The notes beneath the pieces are model-generated. The model worked only from the letters and a program-made list of their open reading frames with translations. It was not told where the DNA came from and did no database searches. The position numbers were made by a program, and so were the translations under genes. A stretch of 64,000 nt of DNA from Procambarus clarkii (Eukaryota > Arthropoda > Malacostraca > Decapoda > Cambaridae). The stretch lies in assembly GCF_040958095.1 (NCBI RefSeq), contig NC_091209.1, positions 8,309,830-8,373,829 of the forward strand, read 5' to 3'. Shown piece after piece: positions 43,301 to 56,000 of the stretch (its first letter is position 1; each line of letters starts with the position of its first letter).

Positions 43301-44011
43301 TGTTCCGTGACCGGTCGTTCCCAGAGCTCCGTGACCTACCACACCCATGACTAACAGGTCGTGCTGGTGCAGGAGGCGAGGCAGGTGTGGGCGAGGGTGA
43401 AGCCAGGTGTGCGAGGCAGTAATGAGGGCGTAGGGGGGGAGAGGGGAGGGGTGCCGCAGCAAGCACTCCTTGCCACACAGGTGATGCCCCCAGGACATAC
43501 CTGCAGGAGTAGCGGTAGCGAGGGTGGAGGAGAGAGACTAGAGGCGCTGCAGGGCGAGGTGGTCGCGACACCCAACCTGCGGAATGACAAGTGACGCCCG
43601 TACCCCGCATCCGCCCACGCCCACGCCCACGCCCACACACCCCCAACCCCCTCCACTTACATACACACATGTCTCACTTACTGGTGTCTCCGCCAGGAGG
43701 TGTGGAAGGTGTGGCAGGTGTGGCGGCGGCCGCGATATGTGTTGGAGTGGCCGGGGCGGCGGCGGTCGATGCTGCGTGAAATATTCCGCATTATTCTCTT
43801 GCGTCATTATACTCCGCCCTCGCCTCACTTATAACACCACATTATTATTGTGGTGTTGTTTATGAGGTGTTGGGGTGTAAGGGTGAGTGTGAGTGTTTGG
43901 TGGGTTGAAGCACTTGTGAACGGTCCTTGTTTACTGGTAGTGCAAGTCACCGACGCACTCACACTCCTCTCGCACTCACTCACTCACTCGCTCCTTCACA
44001 CTCGCTCCATC
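43300..44011 (+). promoter_or_regulatory. Presumed PSMB2 5' flank / shared promoter region
   Basis: G/C-rich, mostly non-repetitive sequence between the minisatellite and the PSMB2 start, with a CGCCCACGCCCA repeat at 43600-43640 and a GGCGGCGGCGG run at 43720-43770. By position it should hold the PSMB2 start site and could hold the first non-coding exon of divergent EB1. No TATA box or initiator could be assigned. Confidence 0.4.
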
Positions 44012-44033
44012 ATGACTCTCGAGTGCCTCATCG
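44012..44033 (+). CDS. PSMB2: PSMB2 coding exon 1
   Basis: Encodes MTLECLI plus the first base of a glycine codon. The donor is GTGAGT at 44034. The start is chosen because it gives the family's short N-terminus directly before LIG. Upstream CACTCACTCACTCGCTCC is probably 5' UTR. Confidence 0.93.
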
Positions 44034-47000
44034 GTGAGTATCTTGACTACTGTATGGTGTTTCCTGGAGGTATACTTCCCTAGTTGTATGTGGCCGCTTG
44101 CATCCCTCGTCTGGCTTACTTCACTCCCACCAGGCCCACTGTCTCCCACCTGGCCCACTGCATACCCCACCTGGCCCACTGTCTCCCACCTGGCCCACTG
44201 CATACCCCACCTGGCCCACTGTCTCCCACCTGGCCCACTGCATACCCCACCTGGTCCACTGCATACCCCACCTGGCCCACTGCATCCCCCACCTGACCCA
44301 CTGCATCCCCCACCTGGCCCACTGTCTCCCACCTGGCCCACTGCATACCCCACCTGGTCCACTGCATACCCCACCTGGCCCACTGCATCCCCCACCTGGC
44401 CCACTGCATCCCCCACCTGACCCACTGCATCCCCCACCTGGCCCACTGTCTCCCACCTGGCCCACTGCATACCCCACCTGGCCCACTGCATCCCCCACCT
44501 GGCCCACTGCATCCCCCACCTGGCCCACTGTCTCCCACCTGGCCCACTGCATACCCCACCTGGCCCACTGCATCCCCCACCTGACCCACTGCATCCCCCA
44601 CCTGACCCACTGCATCCCCCACCTGGCCCACTGCATCCCCCACCTGGCCCACTGCATCCCCCACCTGGCCCACTGCATCCCCCACCTGGCCCACTGTCTC
44701 CCCCACCAGACCTACAGCTTCCTCAACCTGGCCTGCTGTCTTCCCTGGCTTACTCACTTCTTCCCCTCCTCTCCCCTACCACTCCCCGCCCTTCCCCTAC
44801 CTCTTCTGGGCCTTCCCCTGCCTCGTCCTGGTCTTACTCTTGCTTCGGCCTTGCCTTCCTCCCCCTGGCCTTCCTCCCCTGCCTTGGCCTGGCCTTCCTC
44901 CCCTGCCTTGGCCTGGCCTTCCCCACCCCCCCGCCTCGCCCTGGCCTTCCCCCCCCTGCCTTACCCTGGCCTTTCCCTCCTGCCTTCCCCCACCTGTCCC
45001 TTACCTTTCTATCTGGTAGCCTTTCCTCTACCTTTCTTGTTCGCCACTATAGCAATTGAGCTGATGCATCCTTTAACAATTTAACTTATTTCATCTGATG
45101 CTGTTGATATATAACACAATGTGTATTGGCTCGAGGGTTTCAAGCCAATAGGGTGGAAACCTATTTTTTTGTTTAGGGTAATATTTTACCATATAACTGT
45201 TCTACATTTTTGTTGTTACTAAAAATCAGATTTGACCATAATACAAGTCACATTCATTTCTTGCAGGTGTAAAATTCAACAATTTTGTTATGATGGCCAC
45301 AGACATGAGCCATTTACAGAGCATCATGGTACAAAAATCAGGTTAGTTATTCAGTTGTTTCCTGGCTCATTATAAAACTTGTAAGAAGTGTGTAATATAT
45401 ATTAATTCCTGTGTTAGGACATTTCCCAACAGGAGCAGCTGTCCCCATGGAGTCTCAACTCACAGTGGTAATATATTCGCCCGGCGTTTCACGAGTGCTT
45501 TGGCCTGGGTTTATATCCTGGCCGGGGAGGATTGACTGGGTGTCAATCTTTAATTGTAGCCTCTGTTCACCCAGCAGTGAATGGGTACCTGGGTGTTAAA
45601 TGATTTGGTGGGTCATATTCCGGGGAACATTAGGATTAAGGACCTGCTCAAAATGCTATGCATGCTAGTGGCTTTACGAAAATGAAAGAACACTTGTATT
45701 TATAAATGTTGATGTTGAATGTTGTCGTGGCCAGCCAGACTGCATTAGGCAATGCAGCAAGCAATGCTGTATCTATCAGAAATAGACTTTTGTCTTGTAC
45801 ATCTGTTTTCAGATACAGTATGCAGTACTCACTAGAGTCTGTTACAAAAGATTCCCACTGATTTTTGCACTAGTGCTAATTGTTTCTTTAGCTTACTTAT
45901 GCTGCCACCACTGTCCAGTGGGCACCATTAGTTGAAAGCAACTATGTAATGTCGGTCACTTTCAACCAACAGTGTCCATTGGTTAGAGGTATAATGATTG
46001 GATCATCAGGCAGTAATACATTCAATACTGATGCCGCAAGAACTAAGGCATTCATGTAGGACCATGTAATGGTTAGCTGAACAAGTAGGCCTCTCCTCCT
46101 TCCTCTCTCCCCTTTTTATTCCTTCCCCCCTTCTTCCCCCTCTCTCTCCCTTTCCCCTCTCTTCTCCCTTCTTCTTTCCCCCTCTCTTCTCCCTTCTTCT
46201 TTCCCCCTATCTTCTCCCTTCTTTCCCCCTCTCTTCTCCCTTCTTCCACCACTCTCTTCTCCCTTCTTTCTCTTTCTCTCTATCTATCTCTGCCAGTAAA
46301 AAGACTTACGGTTCTCATAAACCTGGTGTGTGGAACTCTGGTTAGTGTATAATTTTGGCGAGCTACTGAAGGCCCATCAGATAAGTGTTTATATTTTTGT
46401 TCATTGCTTGATTTTTGTTCCAATAACTAATAAGAGTGAACAACTTTGTCCCTGGACAGATGATGACAAGATGCACACTTTATCAAAAAACTTGGTGATG
46501 GCTGTATCTGGGGAGGCAGGTGACACCACTCAATTTGCAGAATACATCGCCAAGAATATTCAGCTGTATAAGATGCGGAATGGATATGAGCTGGCACCTT
46601 CTGCAGCGGTCCACTTAACACGTTACACACTTGCAACACATCTACGTTCTAGGGTCAGTTAGTGTAAAGTTCGGTACATATACAATTATGGTAGATTGCT
46701 GGGTTGTGACGGTTATACTGTGTTGGTTATTTGGGAGCCTGAGTAATCAGGCATGGACAGCTGTAAGTGTAAAACATCTATTAAATCCACCCATATGAAA
46801 AACAGGTAATTTATTTTAGTTAATTTGTAGCTATATTTGGGATTGTCAGTGAATTGCATGAAGATAAATGAGCTTCCACAATTGTTCTTTTAGTGATCTA
46901 AAAATTGGATTGGACATGCCTCTGAGGAGGGTGTGGAATGGGTGTCCCCTCCCAAGGGGTTTGTGTGTGTCCTGTGTGTCTTAACCCTTTTACTGCTAAA

Positions 47001-50000
47001 ATCTATTATATTTATCAGATCATAACAATTGGTTTACTATTTTGATGCACTGAGTTAGTTATATTCTGGAAAGTTTCCACCCATGTTCAAGTTAGATGGT
47101 TTATATGTCTGCTGCTTCATTTTAGTTTATACATTGCCAGGAATAATTAACTCAATTTATGTACACATGACTGACATAAACAGTGATTGAGTACTAGATT
47201 TAAGCCTACACTGTAATATGGACACTTATATTACATGTAAATCTTTTCCTGGCACACCTTATGTGATGCTGGCTGGTCAGGTGCCTCTGGCTCTAGTTTT
47301 AACTTCAGTTACTGTGCCTTGTGGCATGGTTTGTCTCTACTGGTGATGTGTGAATCAGGAGAATTATTCTACGGTACTTGGGCTGCATGTGCCTAGGGTT
47401 TCCTTCCCTAGTTGCCCTGTAAGTACGGCTCTTGGGGCTCGGGGCCACCTTCCACAAATCACCCTGGGCTCTACCTCCGCTGCGTCTTTTACTGCTAGGT
47501 ATTTGGCGCCCTTGGAGTCACCTGGAGTATTTGTTGCCCTTGTTTGCCTCTAGGTAGGAGGTTAGTTTTTGTAACTGGTAGAGGTACGGGGTACTGCACA
47601 GCTAGTTTTCACCTACTGTTATCTTGAGATGATTTCGGGGCTTTTTAGTGTCCCCGCGGCCCGGTCCTTGACCAGGCCTCCACCCCCAGGAAGCAGCCCG
47701 TGACAGCTGACTAACACCCAGGTACCTATTTTACTGCTAGGTAACAGGGGCATAGGGTGAAAGAAACTCTGCCCAATGTTTCTCGCCGGCGCCTGGGATC
47801 GAACCCAGGACCACAGGATCACAAGTCCAGCGTGCTGTCCGCTCAGCCGACCGGCTCAAGTAGTGGCTGGCTCTATTCCGCCTAGGTATGTTCTCCTCTT
47901 GCGTGGTTTTTCTTTTGTTTTTGTTTTCCTATCTGGTGGGGGGTATCTAATGTCCTGGCAGACGACCTGTCCCAGTTCATTCCCCTGTCCACAGAATGGA
48001 CGGTCGACACCAACTCGTTCAGTTGGCTCTGCCAGACATAAGGGCCTCTGGAAGTGAATCTCTTCATGTCGGTGTGGTCGAAGCATCTCCCGATATACAT
48101 GACCCTTCCCCCCCCCCCCTTTCCCCGACTGTGATGCCATCAGGGTCGATGCCTTCAGGCAGGACTGGGCGAGGTGGGGTTACCAGTACCTCTTTTCCCC
48201 AGGTTCAGCTGTTGCTCCAGATCCTGGCTCGCTTGAAGACTTACCAGAGATGAGTTGTCCTTCTGGCTCCCTGGTGGCTGGCCCAGCCTTGGTTTCAGGC
48301 GTTGCTTGCTCAATGTCCAAAGCCGTGGGTCTTCCCGCGGCACCGCCTCTTTCGGCAGATCGGTTCATCCCTGTACGAGGCTAGTTCGTTCTTTTCCTCG
48401 AATCTTTGCATCTGGAGTTTCTGACTAGTCTATCATCACTTGTATGGGGTGCAGGTGACTTCGTTTTTGGGTCTCCTACCCGCATGCTTTGTCTCGGCGG
48501 CAGTATAAAGTTTCCTGGCAGTCGTTCCTGTTTTCCTATCACTGCTGTGACGGTGTTCCCCCCCCCCCCCCCTTATATTTCTCCCACACCAGCTGTAAGA
48601 GTCATATCAACTTTACCTGAACATTCTCTATGTTCCAGGGAACAATTTGACATATGTGGGAGCGTGAAGTGTTCTCGCGTTGTCGAGAAATTCGCAAAAG
48701 AAGAGTGTTTAGGCCTGTGGTTTAGGCCCTTTAGGACGCCAATATGGCGCCAGCCCCTCCGTTTTACCGCCAAAACGGTATGACGTCAGTGGCACCAGAT
48801 TGGTCAAGAACAGTGGCGTGGCACAGGGAGCCAATAAGAAATGCCCCTGGCAAGTATGACGTCACGAGAGCAAGGGGGTCCGGACTATCGTGCCCTGGTG
48901 GCGCTAGCAGTTTGACACGACACGTCGAGGAGGTCGGATGTGCGAGAGAGGAGGTCCTGTCGGTCTGACAGTTTTGCCCCGTTCCGGTGGATTTTACGCG
49001 TCACCCAGTAGTCTACAAGCACCCTGTGAGGTCTTCCTTTATACCATGTGTTGGACCAAAGAAGGAATCGACGAGAATTGAGCAGCAAGTGCTCCAGTGA
49101 CAGGTGCTTTGCAAGAAGTGAAGTCTGTGCAGTGACGTATGGGACGTCTGAGTCAGTTCACTCATTTAGTGATGACGTAGCGGCTGGGCCAATCCACCGA
49201 GAGTCAGTAGAAGAACGGAACTAGCTGGGAATCGGGACGACTGCAGCCGAGAGAAAGGACTGCAGGCGTAGTTGTGAGGAGAAGTCGACGGCCAGGAGAC
49301 CGACTCCAACCCTTCAGGAAGTTGTGGAGGAGCACGGGCCTGCAGAGGATAGAGCACGGTGAAGACACGTTTTTTTTGAGGTGTTGAAGAGGTTCCTGGA
49401 GAGAGCATCAGTGTATGTGTGGGAGCGTTCCCTACAATGAGACGAGAGCCGGAACCAGGAGCTTCATTTCAACTCTCAACAGAGGAAGAGTCCACATCAG
49501 TGAGGTGGAAGTAGGTAATTTAGTTTTCCCTCCCATTCCCCTTTAGTCAGCTAATTTAGCCAGAGTATCTTCTATGTCGTGAGCAAGGCTCACCAATGTC
49601 TATGCCATAGCAAGGCACAGTTGTGCAGAGATGCTGTAGAGAGTCTCATGATATATATATATATATATATGTCGTACCTAATAGCCAGAACGCACTTCTC
49701 AGCCTACTATGCAAGGCCCGATTTGCCTAATAAGCCAAGTTTTCATGAATTAATTGCTTTTCGACTACCTAACCAACCTAACCTAACCTAACCTAACTTT
49801 TTCGGCTACCTAACCTAACCTAGCCTATAAAGATAGGTTAGGTTGGGTTGGTTAAGTTCAGTCATATATCTACGTTAATTTTTACTCCAATTAAAAAAAA
49901 TTGACATCATACATAATGAAATGGGTAGCTTTATCATTTCATAAGAAAAAAATTAGAGAAAATATATTAATTCAGGAAAACTTGGCTTTTGAGGCAAATC

Positions 50001-50046
50001 GGGCCTTGCATAGTAGGCTGAGAAGTGCGTTCTGGCTACTAGGTAC

Positions 50047-50098
<52 letters not shown>

Positions 50099-53000
50099 GT
50101 GTGTGAAGGCACCTGTGATTTATTGAAGAGATTGCTGTGTCAAGGACATTTATACTCATGTGACATTAATATTATAAGTTTGTCAGAGAATATATATATA
50201 TAAATATACCATTTATTAGTATAAGGCTGTGTGCCCCGTGTTGACTCATTATTGCTAATATTGATGAAGTGATCTATATGTATGCTGGAGTATTGAATAC
50301 CATATTCGTGAGTACAGTGAATTATTGCATTTATTACCATTACTGTGATATTCGGTGTTTAATGCTATTACTGTGAGCTACTGTGTTAATTGCCATTGAA
50401 ATGATTTATTGAGCATTAAGGCCAGTGCAGCGATCATTGCGTTTAACGCCATTATAGCAAGTTATTGTGTTGATTGCCAGTATTGTGTTTACTGTGAATT
50501 TAAAGAAATAGGCGCTTAACGCCAGGGAAACAAGTACAGAGAGTGATCATACAGCGAGGGGGCGTGGCGGCTGTGAATGACAGGAGGGGGGAGTGTTGCC
50601 GTCTGGTTGCGTTCCAGTTTATGAAGAGGGAGTATTCCGCTGCCATGTATTTTATCGCCTTGTTGTTGATATAGAGAGATAATACTTTAATGTTTAAAGT
50701 AAAATACAAAACTACCTTCGCATTTGCATTATCCCTCCATTGCTTGTTGCTACAGAGTCCATAGAAAGAGTGAGAGTGATAGAGATACATACCTGCCTGA
50801 TACCAGATTTATTTAGTGTGCATTCTGCCACTATTACCACAATCCCACTGACGTGTTACTGGACACGGGAAACACCAGTTGGCGACCTTTCAGTTAGCAG
50901 TAGTTTCAGTCTGTTGGGGCGGGCACACGATCAAGAGAGTAGATTGTGTCCCAACTCGCCTTCAGGTTTTAAGGCCGGCCGGAGGTAGACTGGGATACTC
51001 TCCAGGTGAACAGTGGCATCTTGAGGATAGAGTGAAGACCCGCAGGGCTGAAGTAAGTAACAGTTACTACTACTACTACTTGATAGTGACTGTTGAGAGG
51101 TAGAGAAACCCCGACATTGTCGATATTGCCAGGATATTAAGTACGGTTACTAACTTACTGGACTGAAACCCCGAACACTGCGTAGGTGTACTTCGGTCTC
51201 TGATAGGGTTGTTTTGTCCTTCCTTTTGTGGTTGTTCCAGGACCATCATGCTGAATACTGTCGCCTCGTATCACGTGGTGCTGGCGGAGCCGCTCCAGCT
51301 TGCGCTCGGTATTGTTACTTCTGCCCTGTTCCGCAAGCTGTCTCATGCATTGTTTCACCTCCGGCCTGCTCATGCGCCTCATGAGTCCTGGTTTTTGGGC
51401 CGGGTGGTCTCTTTTCTCTCTTCTCCTCAATTTGTTGTGGCCCCTTCAGTTCAGGATTGTTTTTTCTAAGGCTCTTTTCCTGTTGGCATTGGTCAGGTCG
51501 GGGAGCTTCATGCTCTCTGGCGCAGGGGTTTCTGCTCCTTTGGTCCGGGTGGTAGGCTTGTTCGGTTGCAACCATCTCCTTGTCTGGCGAAGAATGAGAC
51601 TGCTGCTTTCCACAGGGGTCCTTGGGTTGTTGATGCTTGGTTGGTCAGACCGGGGGAACATCATGTGTTGTCCGGTTGCAGCTCTCCATCGTTATTTGCG
51701 TGCCTCAGTGGCCGGGGGTACGCTTTGAGTTGACCCGGTTTCCCTCTTTCCATTCCCGGGCTCGAGTCTCTCAGGTCGTCCCAGGGTTATTAAGTCTAGC
51801 CAGCCTGCAGTCTATCCCTGTGCCCATGATGTTCATAAGTTTGCTGCTTTGGTTGCAGTCTTTGGCAACATGTCTTTGGTTGACATTCGGGTGCAGGGTT
51901 CTTGGAGGTCAAACAGGTTTTGGAGGTCCTGGCCGTTCACTACCTTGTCAACGTCCCTGGAACTGGTAGGGCCTGCATTGCATTGGCTCGCGGTTGCAGC
52001 CATTTGTCTCGACTTCGCGTTGAGAAGTGAGGAATGAACGCCTCCCGGATAAGTCCGTGTTTTTCCTTGTCTTTGGGTAGTTGGCTCTGGGGGAGCCTCT
52101 GGGGCTTCCCCCAGAAAACTAGCATTAATTGTAATGAAACAGCATTTTCTGGGCGAGACCCAGAGGCTCCCCGGCATCCCTCCCTCCCTCCGGTCGGCGG
52201 TGTTTTCGCATGTTTTTGACATCCAGCCTAAGAACTGCTGGTTGAATCGCCAGTGCGAGGGGTCTGGGGCTCCCCCTTCCCCCTCTCGGAGAGGGGGGAA
52301 AGGGGGAGCCCCTTATACATCTTATATTCATATCAGGATATGTATATGGAGAGTGAATAATCTGTACAGCATTTTGAGGAATTTCATAATTTTATATCAC
52401 AAGGGGGAAGGATTTGCATTTTTAGGAATAATTTACAAGATTACTATTTTGAGATTCCACATCAGGCAGAACAAAAATGTCCAATTATAGTAAAAATTAT
52501 TAACAAACCTATTCTTTTCACAGGAACCATATTTTGTGAACTTGCTCATGGGTGGTGTTGACCCAGATACAAAGAAAACAGAGCTGTTCTATATGGATTA
52601 CTTGGCAGCATCCGTTCCAGTTAAATATTATGCATTTGGATATGGTGGTATGTTCACCTTATCAGTTTTGGACAAGGAATACTCACCTGGTATGTTTGTT
52701 TTGGTTTGTAATATTTCTTGAGGACCATTTTCTGTATATATTTATGTATTGTATTTTCATATTACTGTACTGCATATTCTTTCATTTACCCGAATAATTC
52801 CTGAATAATTTTAGTTATGATAATGTGTTTTTTTTTATCTTAATTTTAACTATTGCATACATTTTTTGGGGAGGCTTCCTCAGTAGCTTTCCATAGCTTA
52901 TGTACTAGTGTTGCCAAGCCTTGAGAAATGCAGGACCTCGGAAGCCTTTCTTAAGACCTCCGAGATCCACACCAAGTTACCAGAAGCCAGGACCAAAATT

Positions 53001-56000
53001 GGTGCTCTTTATGAAAAGAGGTGACCTTGGGGATTGCTTTAAACCCTAGAAAATCCCATCAGAACAACAAGCAAATCAAATTAAACTAAACTACTGCCTA
53101 AAGTAAATATATTCTGAAATAAACAAATCAAGTTGTTATTGCTGCAGGCAAAAATGCTGAACCTGATACACTCAGGTTGGAGACCCTTGTTTCCATCTTG
53201 TCTTTCTTTTTTCAAAATACATATTTTGTCTTGCCTCACCTGTATTGTACTTTCTTTGTAATTTTACTTCATCATCATGATCCTGGATCCCTAAACTCCT
53301 CTTGGCTACCAACACCTGGTGTTGGTAGATTTGTGGCCTATCCCTGAGCCACAGTCCTACCAAGGCTGCCCATAAAAGGATGTTTCTTTATATTAGATGC
53401 TTGATTTTTTTGCATACAGGTCTTCTTTAGCTTTCTGGTTGTAGTGGAAAGTACTGTTTTCCTCCTAGCTGGCAGTTATGTTTTCTTGGAGGGCTCCTGT
53501 AGAAGCTCCCTGTTGCTAGCACCCTGGATAGCACATCCACTTTCAATCACACCAGGCACTTGCGAGTCATTGGTCCCTGTCAGGGACCAAGGGCCAAAAC
53601 TGCCCGCTCTTATAGAGGTGCAGGGAATATGACGACACTAGAACACGGACCAAGAAAAGATCACCAGAAAGGTAGAACAAATCAGAACATAACAGTAAGG
53701 TAAACAAATCACAAAACTAGACCCCTGAAACAATTCACCTGGTCATTTGGCAGTTCACCTGCTCGTAGTGGCAAGGAGAGCTTGTGTAAAGATCTTAACA
53801 CTAGGGGATTTTAACCTCGGGAAATAGACTGGTCAACATAGGATCCTCATGGAGGGAGATGAAACCATGGACATAAAGATTTGTGGACACTACAAAACAC
53901 TTCTTGAAGCAGCATATCAAAGAGAAAGAGGTGAGTAACAGCTACCTTAGACCTGGTGTTTACTCAAAAAGATCATGTTGAAAATTTAAAATAATAGGTG
54001 TAACTAGGAGCCAGTGACCACTGCATTATTATTGATTACAGTGTAGAACTGAGAAAGTTGCAAAAAGGACAAGGAGCATGGGAGAATACAGAAGAGGGGA
54101 CCTCTGTATTTAGTGTCAACAAAGCAGTATTGGCCATCTCATTAAAGTTTTGATAAAAGCATTTTCATTTATTTAATTGCATACTCGGTTACATGTCTTT
54201 CAATTGAGAAGTGAAGCCGGGAGAACGAGTTTGTTGTTGGTTAATAAAATTGGCTTGTTAAGTAGACAGACCTTTAAAAAACTGGAGGTCTGAGGGAAAA
54301 TTTATTTAACTACAAAGGGTCTTTTTTGGTAAAAAGATTGGGGAATCTCTGGTCTAGTCTCACTGCACTCGTCTCTTTCCTCACCAATGTGATTAGGCCC
54401 ACTTTCTTGCTGTACTTGATTATCCTCCTGCTCTGGTTTTGCTTCTTGATCTCCCCAGCTCCATTTCCTGTCCGTTTCCAATTCCTTTCACTTTTCCTCT
54501 CTATTTCTCTTACCTTCCTCTCTAACTTGTGTTCTGGAAAATGAACACCTGGTTGTATTTTCCTTCATCCCTTAACCTTCTCTGCCAGTATTTGCTTCAC
54601 TGGATGACCTCTCTGAAAGGTAACCTTCACTCGTCTTTATCATCCATGTTGGACCCTCCTCATCCTACAAAAATTTCCTATTTCTTGGGTTGGCTTACTT
54701 GCCTGCACTTTGTCGAGGAGCCCTTTTAACACTTTCGCCCAGGCATGGCGCAGCATTGCGTCATCCGTTTACTGTCGGTAATGCCGGGGATGACGCAGCA
54801 TTGCATCATCCACTTTAACCCTCAAACTGCGCATATCATATATAAATGATATCAGTAACAAAACCGAAACCGCGCACATCATTTATATATGATTTCGTGT
54901 CTAGCGCTATAATTTAAACGCCCCGCCTGGGGTAGGGGCAGCTAGTACAGCCACAACCGATAGTTGCCAGATGCCACCTAGAAAAAAAATCCAGGCCAAC
55001 ATTCTTGGGTGTTACAGCGTCAGTATTGAGCAAGCCACCAAGCCTGGCGCACAGCAGCACAAGCTCACAGCACCGCTGTTCAGCTTGTGACCACAGCATC
55101 GCCTACAAATACCATAATATAAATGATACTGCTATTATTTAGCAGTGATAGTATTACTGAAGCCCCCTGACTGTGATAAAACTGACCAGGATTCTGATAA
55201 TAGCAGGATTGTGGTGATATTTAGCGCTGTGCTCCATGGAGGGAGGAGTAATGCTGTGGGAGGGAGGGTTGTGGCGTCGTTTTCTGACTGTGTGGCCACC
55301 ATTTATTGACTGCACTCACCATACCAGCTTAGTGGTTCGCTATGGTGAACACAAATGTAGATACTTATATATAACGTGTGTATAGTGTGAGATAACAGCG
55401 AGAGGAGTAGGTTGGGAGCCGCCATTTTGGTGAGGGAGGAGCGTCGTCTGCACGACTTGGCATGTTGTTTACTGATAGCCACTATGGTCTTTGGGCACCA
55501 TACCATCTTATTTGTACAGGTATGGTGAATAAAGCAGGTAGATACTTATATATAATGTGTGTATATAGCGTAATAACACCACAAACAATATTGTTGGAGG
55601 AAAAATATTAGTGCATCTGGCCTTGAGGGAGGCCGCCGATCAGCTGACTGTGTGAGTAGCTACGTCTTTGTGCCTTTGCTCACCATACAAGCTTAGATGT
55701 ACAGTTATGGTGAACAAAACATGTAAATACGTATATATAACGTTTGTGTATAGTGAATAAATACAGAAACAGTATTGTGGGAGGTGAGTGAGGTGGTGTT
55801 GAGGGAGGGAGTGGCAGTGAGTGGCTCGCTGGTGTTTGGCGGTCACTCCTTGTTGCTTTTTGACTCGCAAGGCCAGCTTAGTAGTTCGATATGGTGTACA
55901 AAACATGCAGATACTTATATATAACCTGTGTATATAGTGTAACAACAGCAAAACTATTTGTTTATTGTTTTATGAACATAATAATTGAATCACTAATATG

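Larger units (their letters stand above)
45342..46459 (+). other. PSMB2 intron 2
   Basis: GT-AG intron. It contains a + strand tRNA-derived SINE (45466-45690) and a long pyrimidine tract of CTTCTCCC-like units (46085-46290). The rest shows nothing recognisable. Confidence 0.85.
49648..50097. mobile_element. Foldback (inverted-repeat) element with TTAGG-like core
   Basis: The left arm from 49671 (GTCGTACCTAATAGCCAGAA, then CGCACTTCTCAGCCTACTAT) is the reverse complement of the right arm ending at 50049, with few changes. The arms are about 90 bp. Both ends are flanked by (AT)n. The middle holds AACCT/AGGTT pentamers (49766-49858), themselves partly palindromic. Confidence 0.9.
48546..51177. 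mobile_element. LTR-like insertion in the DIRS recombinase, carrying a foldback element
   Basis: Starts TGTGACGGTGTTC and ends CCCCGAACA. CTGC flanks both sides (48542-48545 and 51178-51181; with two more bases, CACTGC on each side). Removing the element and one CTGC restores the recombinase frame. A C tract lies near its left end. TTGGCGACC occurs at 50880, about 300 bp before the right end. No coding capacity. Without the foldback element it is about 2.2 kb. Confidence 0.8.
47290..52320 (+). mobile_element. DIRS-type tyrosine-recombinase retrotransposon, degraded, with nested insertions
   Basis: The C-terminal part of a DIRS-like polymerase is read at about 47940-48440, the start of the recombinase at about 48490-48545, and the rest at 51182-52037. 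Between them sits a 2.6 kb LTR-like insertion. A SINE splits the 5' part (47618-47857). The 3' part has palindromic GGGGGAGCCTCTGGGG / CCAGAGGCTCCCC blocks (52085-52170) and a C/G hairpin (52265-52315). The outer limits are estimates; the left limit is set only by the unusual sequence before the SINE. Confidence 0.7.
46654..52523 (+). other. PSMB2 intron 3
   Basis: A 5.9 kb GT-AG intron, mostly a DIRS-type element (about 47290-52320) that carries a SINE, an LTR-like insertion and a foldback element. 46654-47290 and 52320-52523 show no recognised feature. Confidence 0.85.

Noticed and set aside
42859..43350. Long open frames with SHGSVTHAP or ESRSRVNGG repeats
   Set aside because: They follow from a 30-bp minisatellite, whose period is divisible by three; open on both strands, no start context, no domain.
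44098..45084. Proline-rich frame of 328 codons and tryptophan-rich antisense frames
   Set aside because: Produced by 19/21-bp repeats in PSMB2 intron 1 and a following C-rich tract; several overlapping frames on both strands.
49766..49858. Chromosome end or telomere
   Set aside because: Only a few pentamers, in both orientations, inside a foldback element within an intron.
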